The position numbers were made by a program, and so were the translations under genes. 9,087 bases of DNA, from contig JAUUYD010000062.1 in the NCBI GenBank assembly GCA_030590585.1, forward strand, positions 1-9,087. Direction: 5' to 3'. The notes below the pieces were generated by a model, which had not been told where the DNA came from, ran no database searches, and was given only the letters and a program-made list of their open reading frames with translations. Positions 5,642 to 9,087 of the stretch are shown in pieces. The stretch's first letter is position 1. Every line of letters starts with the position of its first letter. Source of the DNA: Spirochaeta sp. GTDB lineage: Bacteria > Spirochaetota > Spirochaetia > Spirochaetales_E > Spirochaetaceae_B.

Positions 5642-8355
5642 CTCAATGGTTTTTTCTCCAGGCGGCCTTTTTCCCGATCAAATACTATACTTACCGATTT
5701 CAGAGACTCTTCAACTTTAATCAGCCGTCCGTGACTTTCGAACACGACTCCGGGCCAGGCTGTTCCCGATATTTTTAATTCCGATTCAAAATGCCTCTCA
5801 AATTTTTCCCGCAGAAGGAAGAGCTTGAGATTTTTCTTCTCCATAATTCTAAGGGCATCAACTTTCTTCTGACGGATCACAATAAGTTTACCTGACTGGC
5901 CTTTTCTTTCCAGTTTTTCCATCAATGCATCGATTTTATCCAGGAACTCCTGAATCTTCTCTATTTCTTTCTGTACCTGTTCGATCTGATTCTCTACCAG
6001 ATAGTCCTGACCAAAGGAAATTACCGTTTCAGTACCGCGTTCATTGCCCACATCCCGACATACCAGACCGTCTTTTAATTTCAGAATACCCCCAATAAGC
6101 TTCCCGTCCTTACCGGAAATCTCAAGGAGTTCATTACACTTCACCCGGCAGTTCATCAGTGCTTTATTTACGAGTATCTTCCCGGATGCGAATAGATTAG
6201 CTTTTTCAGCATATCCAAGACTGATTTGACCCTGAGACCGGATTACAGCCTTGCCTTCACCCTTAACGCCCTTGCCGATAACAACATCACCGCCGGAATT
6301 GATGAGGGCAGCCTGAACCACCTGGGTGACTTCCACACCTTCACCGCCGTTAACCACAACTCTGGAAAGAACCGATCCGTCAATCTTGATTCGCCCGGGA
6401 AAATGAACATTTCCCGAAGCCATAGAAACGTCGCCGACAAAATCCAGAAGATGTTTTACATGCAGGCATCCTTCGCTCATTACGAGATGGCCGCCTTTTT
6501 CCGCCACCAACTGTATGCTGTCATCGTCATTTTCTTTTCTGAGAATATTTTCCCCTGTGGTCATGACGCCCTTTTCGTCCATTAACGGTTCTCCGAGGAC
6601 GTTCCATCCGCTGTCTTCACCGGCCTGAACAGTCCCTATGATATTTCCGGTTTTCACAGGTACCGGAGCCTTCCCCGGATCCCCTGAAACCTCAAGGGAT
6701 AGGCGGGTCTTCCCCTCCATGGGCAGCAGACCTTCGGCAATAACCTGTTCTGTGACAATTTCACCTCTGAGGGAACACTCAACAACATCATTGACTGCTT
6801 CTTCGGAAAAACCTTTTACAACTCCGGCTTTTTCCGCTTCATCCCGTACACGGTCACTGTCCACAGGAGCCCCTGTTCCCACCGGAAGCCTGGTAGAAAC
6901 CAGAGCTTTAATTTTATCTTCAGTTACCGTTATCCGAATGTGAGCATCTTTATGAGGACGAATACGCAGATGGGTAACTCCATCCATGGTTTTTCCCACA
7001 TCAAGAAGTCCGTCCTCGTGAGCAATTATATTATTATCATCCCAACCCAGCCCTTCATGAACCTGTAATACCGGGTCGTTTCCGGGAAATCCCGGCAATT
7101 CCTTTCCTTTGAGGTCTTTACCGGATTTCCCGACCTTCGCCGTACCCAATTTGGCAACAAATAAATCTTTCTGAACAACGGCATTTCCGGAAACTGCCGC
7201 GGCGGGAAATTCTTTGAGTGATATGATTCCCATAACCCTGTGCGGCTCAAACTCCAGCCGCTCACGTATCGGAGCCGCATCTGCTTCCTCAAGAAAGGGA
7301 ACCAGAAATTCAAGTTCTCTATCAGGTCCGCGCTGGGGAGCAATTCCTTCTTTCAGCGGAATGAGAACTGAATCCGACTCACTGTTCCAGAAGTTCATAA
7401 TGGCTGATTTTACTTCAGGCCCATTCAGGCCTCTGAGTCCGCTATCCCGAATTATCGCGGAAATCCTGTTCAGTTCCAGAGCTGCGCCTTCACCGGTTTC
7501 CCTTCGAAGCTTTAATTCCGCTTTGATGTTCATCGAATCGATTTCTATGCCGAGATATCCGTCCGAATCTCTTGAAATCGGCTTTTGATTCAAGGTTTCC
7601 CGGTTGGAAATTGCCGCGTTAAGGATGAAAAGGATTTTGTCTTCCGGGATGATTTTTTCCGGTAAAAAACCCTGGCGTCCCGCTGCTGTTACTATCTCTG
7701 AAGATGCCGGCGGGGAAATAACCTGATGCCCGGGGGTATAATCAAGAAAACACCCCCCCTCTTCCGGGCTGCCGCTGAGAGACCAGTGATGTCGGAAACA
7801 AGGTACCAGATCGGCCCAGTTGTCCTCGCTTCGCAGTACTCCATCATTTAATGCAATAAGTTTGGAACCGTGAATTTCAAGATTTTCTCCGATTCGAAAA
7901 TCTTCTCCTTTGAGTTCCGGCGGAGCGATAGGGTTTCGGTTGAGATCCAGGCCTGAACGGGCTTTGACAGCGGCTGTAACAGTACCGGCAGAAGAACCTT
8001 TTTCCACCCAGCCGTAATTAAACTCACCTTCCACAGGAGGAGCATCTTTAAGAATTTCATTCAGAACCGCATCCACATCTGATGGAAGTTCCATAGGGGA
8101 AAGTTCTGCCTGCAGCGGAGTCGGGGTTACCGGCTCAATTCCATGAGCAATGACAGCGGATTCGCATGGTTCATTCGAGTCGGCAAATAACTCAAGGACT
8201 TCCTCAAGAGCTCCATCGGAAACTTCAACACGAATGTCGGAAAGGGATAGCAGGGACCTGAGACCTTCAATATCCCATTCCGTACCATCAATATCCGGCT
8301 TCCAGGAAAAAAACGCCTCGAGGTTTCTTTTTTTTACGTCAATTCGTCCCTTCAT
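5638..8355 (-). CDS. FapA-family (DUF342) protein, unusually long, with three N-terminal modules
   Basis: The product is 905 residues, whereas DUF342/FapA proteins are usually about 450-700. It has no signal peptide or membrane segment, so it is cytoplasmic. Residues 640-780 form the diagnostic DUF342 solenoid: repeated strands such as GDVSMASGNVHFPGRIKIDG, GGDVVIGKGVKGEG, IRSQGQISLGYAEKANL and ASGKILVNKALMN. Residues 784-856 are a strong coiled coil (EQVQKEIEKIQEFLDKIDAL), and 865-905 a short end domain. The first 635 residues contain three degenerate copies of the FapA N-terminal module (separate entry). In Vibrio, FapA links glucose signalling to flagellar assembly; the role of this protein is not established. 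Placement 15 bp behind a MinD/FlhG-like ATPase gene supports a role in flagellar or polar organisation. The start is ATG 8355, with no strong ribosome binding site. Eight A's run through codons 7-9. Confidence 0.93.
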   Translation of the reverse strand: MKGRIDVKKRNLEAFFSWKPDIDGTEWDIEGLRSLLSLSDIRVEVSDGALEEVLELFADSNEPCESAVIAHGIEPVTPTPLQAELSPMELPSDVDAVLNEILKDAPPVEGEFNYGWVEKGSSAGTVTAAVKARSGLDLNRNPIAPPELKGEDFRIGENLEIHGSKLIALNDGVLRSEDNWADLVPCFRHHWSLSGSPEEGGCFLDYTPGHQVISPPASSEIVTAAGRQGFLPEKIIPEDKILFILNAAISNRETLNQKPISRDSDGYLGIEIDSMNIKAELKLRRETGEGAALELNRISAIIRDSGLRGLNGPEVKSAIMNFWNSESDSVLIPLKEGIAPQRGPDRELEFLVPFLEEADAAPIRERLEFEPHRVMGIISLKEFPAAAVSGNAVVQKDLFVAKLGTAKVGKSGKDLKGKELPGFPGNDPVLQVHEGLGWDDNNIIAHEDGLLDVGKTMDGVTHLRIRPHKDAHIRITVTEDKIKALVSTRLPVGTGAPVDSDRVRDEAEKAGVVKGFSEEAVNDVVECSLRGEIVTEQVIAEGLLPMEGKTRLSLEVSGDPGKAPVPVKTGNIIGTVQAGEDSGWNVLGEPLMDEKGVMTTGENILRKENDDDSIQLVAEKGGHLVMSEGCLHVKHLLDFVGDVSMASGNVHFPGRIKIDGSVLSRVVVNGGEGVEVTQVVQAALINSGGDVVIGKGVKGEGKAVIRSQGQISLGYAEKANLFASGKILVNKALMNCRVKCNELLEISGKDGKLIGGILKLKDGLVCRDVGNERGTETVISFGQDYLVENQIEQVQKEIEKIQEFLDKIDALMEKLERKGQSGKLIVIRQKKVDALRIMEKKNLKLFLLREKFERHFESELKISGTAWPGVVFESHGRLIKVEESLKSVSIVFDREKGRLEKKPLR
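6460..8277 (-). repeat. Three degenerate copies of the FapA N-terminal module
   Basis: At protein level the FapA gene carries three diverged copies, at about residues 27-180, 268-457 and 470-632. Each contains the same motifs in order. The first is an [A/P]-x2-G-x2-P core: AVIAHGIEP (67-75), LIPLKEGIAP (331-340), VIAEGLLP (538-545). The second is SGx[DN][LV]: SGLDL (134), SGKDL (411), SGWNV (582). The third is a [LI][IV]A-x3-G-x-L strand: LIALNDGVL (166), IIAHEDGLL (443), LVAEKGGHL (616). The spacing from the second to the third motif is 32, 32 and 34 residues. Copies 2 and 3 also share an upstream IKA...GxGA segment (277-291 and 482-496). Copy 1 lacks it. Residues 181-267 form a non-repeated linker. 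Confidence 0.7.
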
Positions 8356-8370
8356 AACATCCGTGACTCT

Positions 8371-9087
8371 TTAAACCCTGTAGCCCTGATTGGCTGCATC
8401 TACAATCTTCTTCTTGATGAAACGGTTTTCTTTTTTAAGTGCTGTCAACTCAATCTGCTGCATTCTGATGGTTTCAACGAGATCTCCCTGGGTAAGAGCA
8501 CCACTGTGAAGCAGTTCTTCCAGGGAAGATACTTTTAAATCAAAATCAGCTTCTGCTTCCAGCTCCGCTTCTTTGAAACTGTCATCAGACTCAAGATTCG
8601 TTAGAGGACCGATGAAATCATCATCAATTTCAATGATTTTATCCGCGATTCGAAAAATCGCCTGAGAAAGAACAGCCTGAGGTTTATATGCGACTATGGG
8701 CAAGCTTGAACGCTGTGCCATATCCTGTAACTGGTCACGGTATATCACTCCAAGGCTGTCCATTTCTATTCCAAGATATTCCCTGGCAGAGATTCTCAAC
8801 CTGTGGCTTCTGGAGACGTCTCCCGGATCGTCAAGCAGATTCATAATCAGACGTGGTCTGAGATGAGCGGATTTTTCCTGAAATTTATCATAGACCTCCC
8901 GGTCTATGGTTCTTATGGAATCAAGCAGTTTTTTCAGATGGATTCTCTGCAGGGAGATTCCGTCTTTTCTCAAATCCTCCATGAAGGAATGAACCGGTGA
9001 TTTCCTGTTGTAGGAACTCGATAAAATCCGGAAAACCGCATTCTTGAGAAACAGGTACGCATTCAAGGTTGATGTCAGAGTCGGTGC
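8371..9087 (-). CDS. MinD/ParA-like ATPase (FlhG-like), C-terminal part only
   Basis: The frame is open to the window's right edge, so the N-terminal half, with the Walker A and B motifs, lies outside. An apparent TTG start at 9066 is not the real one, because the upstream residues (APTLTST) continue the conserved reading APTLTSTLNAYLFLKN. The C-terminal MinD-family core is clear: RPRLIMNLLDD, LRISAREYLGIEMDSLGVIYRDQLQD, and LPIVAYKPQAVLSQAIFRIADKI. A charged segment of about 50 residues (SYNRKSPVHSFMEDLRKDG onward) lies between two core blocks, as in the FlhG-like branch. The last 80 residues are an acidic stretch followed by a coiled coil (IRMQQIELTALKKENRFIKKK). Such ATPases act at the membrane or cell pole, and FlhG members control flagellar number and position. 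The gene is 15 bp upstream of the FapA gene, surely in one operon. Confidence 0.88.
   Translation of the reverse strand, partial: APTLTSTLNAYLFLKNAVFRILSSSYNRKSPVHSFMEDLRKDGISLQRIHLKKLLDSIRTIDREVYDKFQEKSAHLRPRLIMNLLDDPGDVSRSHRLRISAREYLGIEMDSLGVIYRDQLQDMAQRSSLPIVAYKPQAVLSQAIFRIADKIIEIDDDFIGPLTNLESDDSFKEAELEAEADFDLKVSSLEELLHSGALTQGDLVETIRMQQIELTALKKENRFIKKKIVDAANQGYRV

Noticed and set aside
6226..7588. Several plus-strand open frames inside the FapA gene (for example 6226-6585, 6638-6943, 7214-7588)
   Set aside because: All are antisense to a long, well-supported DUF342 frame; their composition is that of shadow frames and they lack ribosome binding sites.
9064..9066. TTG as the start codon of the MinD-like gene
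   Set aside because: The frame stays open to the window edge and the upstream residues continue the family pattern; the ATPase motifs must lie outside the window.
1..9087. CRISPR arrays, tRNA or rRNA genes, insertion sequences, phage genes
   Set aside because: No spaced direct repeats, no tRNA-like folds in the gaps, no transposase or integrase motifs; all gaps are under 190 bp.

Overview
The window reads as chromosomal DNA of a spirochaete (Treponema/Spirochaeta-like). The main reasons are a DUF2259-type secreted protein, a large FapA/DUF342 protein directly behind a MinD/FlhG-like ATPase, and several short-leader exported proteins. The assignment is an inference from gene families. Coding density is high, almost everything lies on the minus strand, and there are no RNA genes, insertion sequences, CRISPR arrays or prophage genes.

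Reading along the minus strand (right to left): (1) 9087-4505 is a tight operon: the C-terminal part of a MinD/ParA-like ATPase cut by the window edge, 15 bp, a 905-residue FapA-family protein, then a 4-bp ATGA overlap into an exported transglutaminase-like protein. (2) A 186-bp gap (4319-4504) holds an imperfect inverted repeat of about 119 bp. Its inner arm covers the ribosome binding site of the next gene, a CTP-transferase/dolichol-kinase-family integral membrane protein (3716-4318). (3) One plus-strand gene (2885-3706) encodes an unrecognised multi-pass membrane protein. It converges on the CTP-transferase gene with only 9 bp between stop codons and diverges from the DUF2259 gene over 102 bp. 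(4) The DUF2259 secreted protein (2075-2782) is followed by a 105-bp gap with a perfect 9-bp hairpin, then prolyl-tRNA synthetase (239-1969), then the start of another exported protein that leaves the window at base 1.

The MinD-like ATPase plus FapA pairing suggests a role in flagellar or cell-pole organisation, but the attached transglutaminase-like exported protein does not fit a known flagellar pathway. The most notable observations are three degenerate copies of the FapA N-terminal module inside the 905-residue protein, explaining its unusual length, and the leader that could hide the ribosome binding site of the CTP-transferase-family gene. The other genes look like ordinary spirochaete housekeeping or envelope genes.
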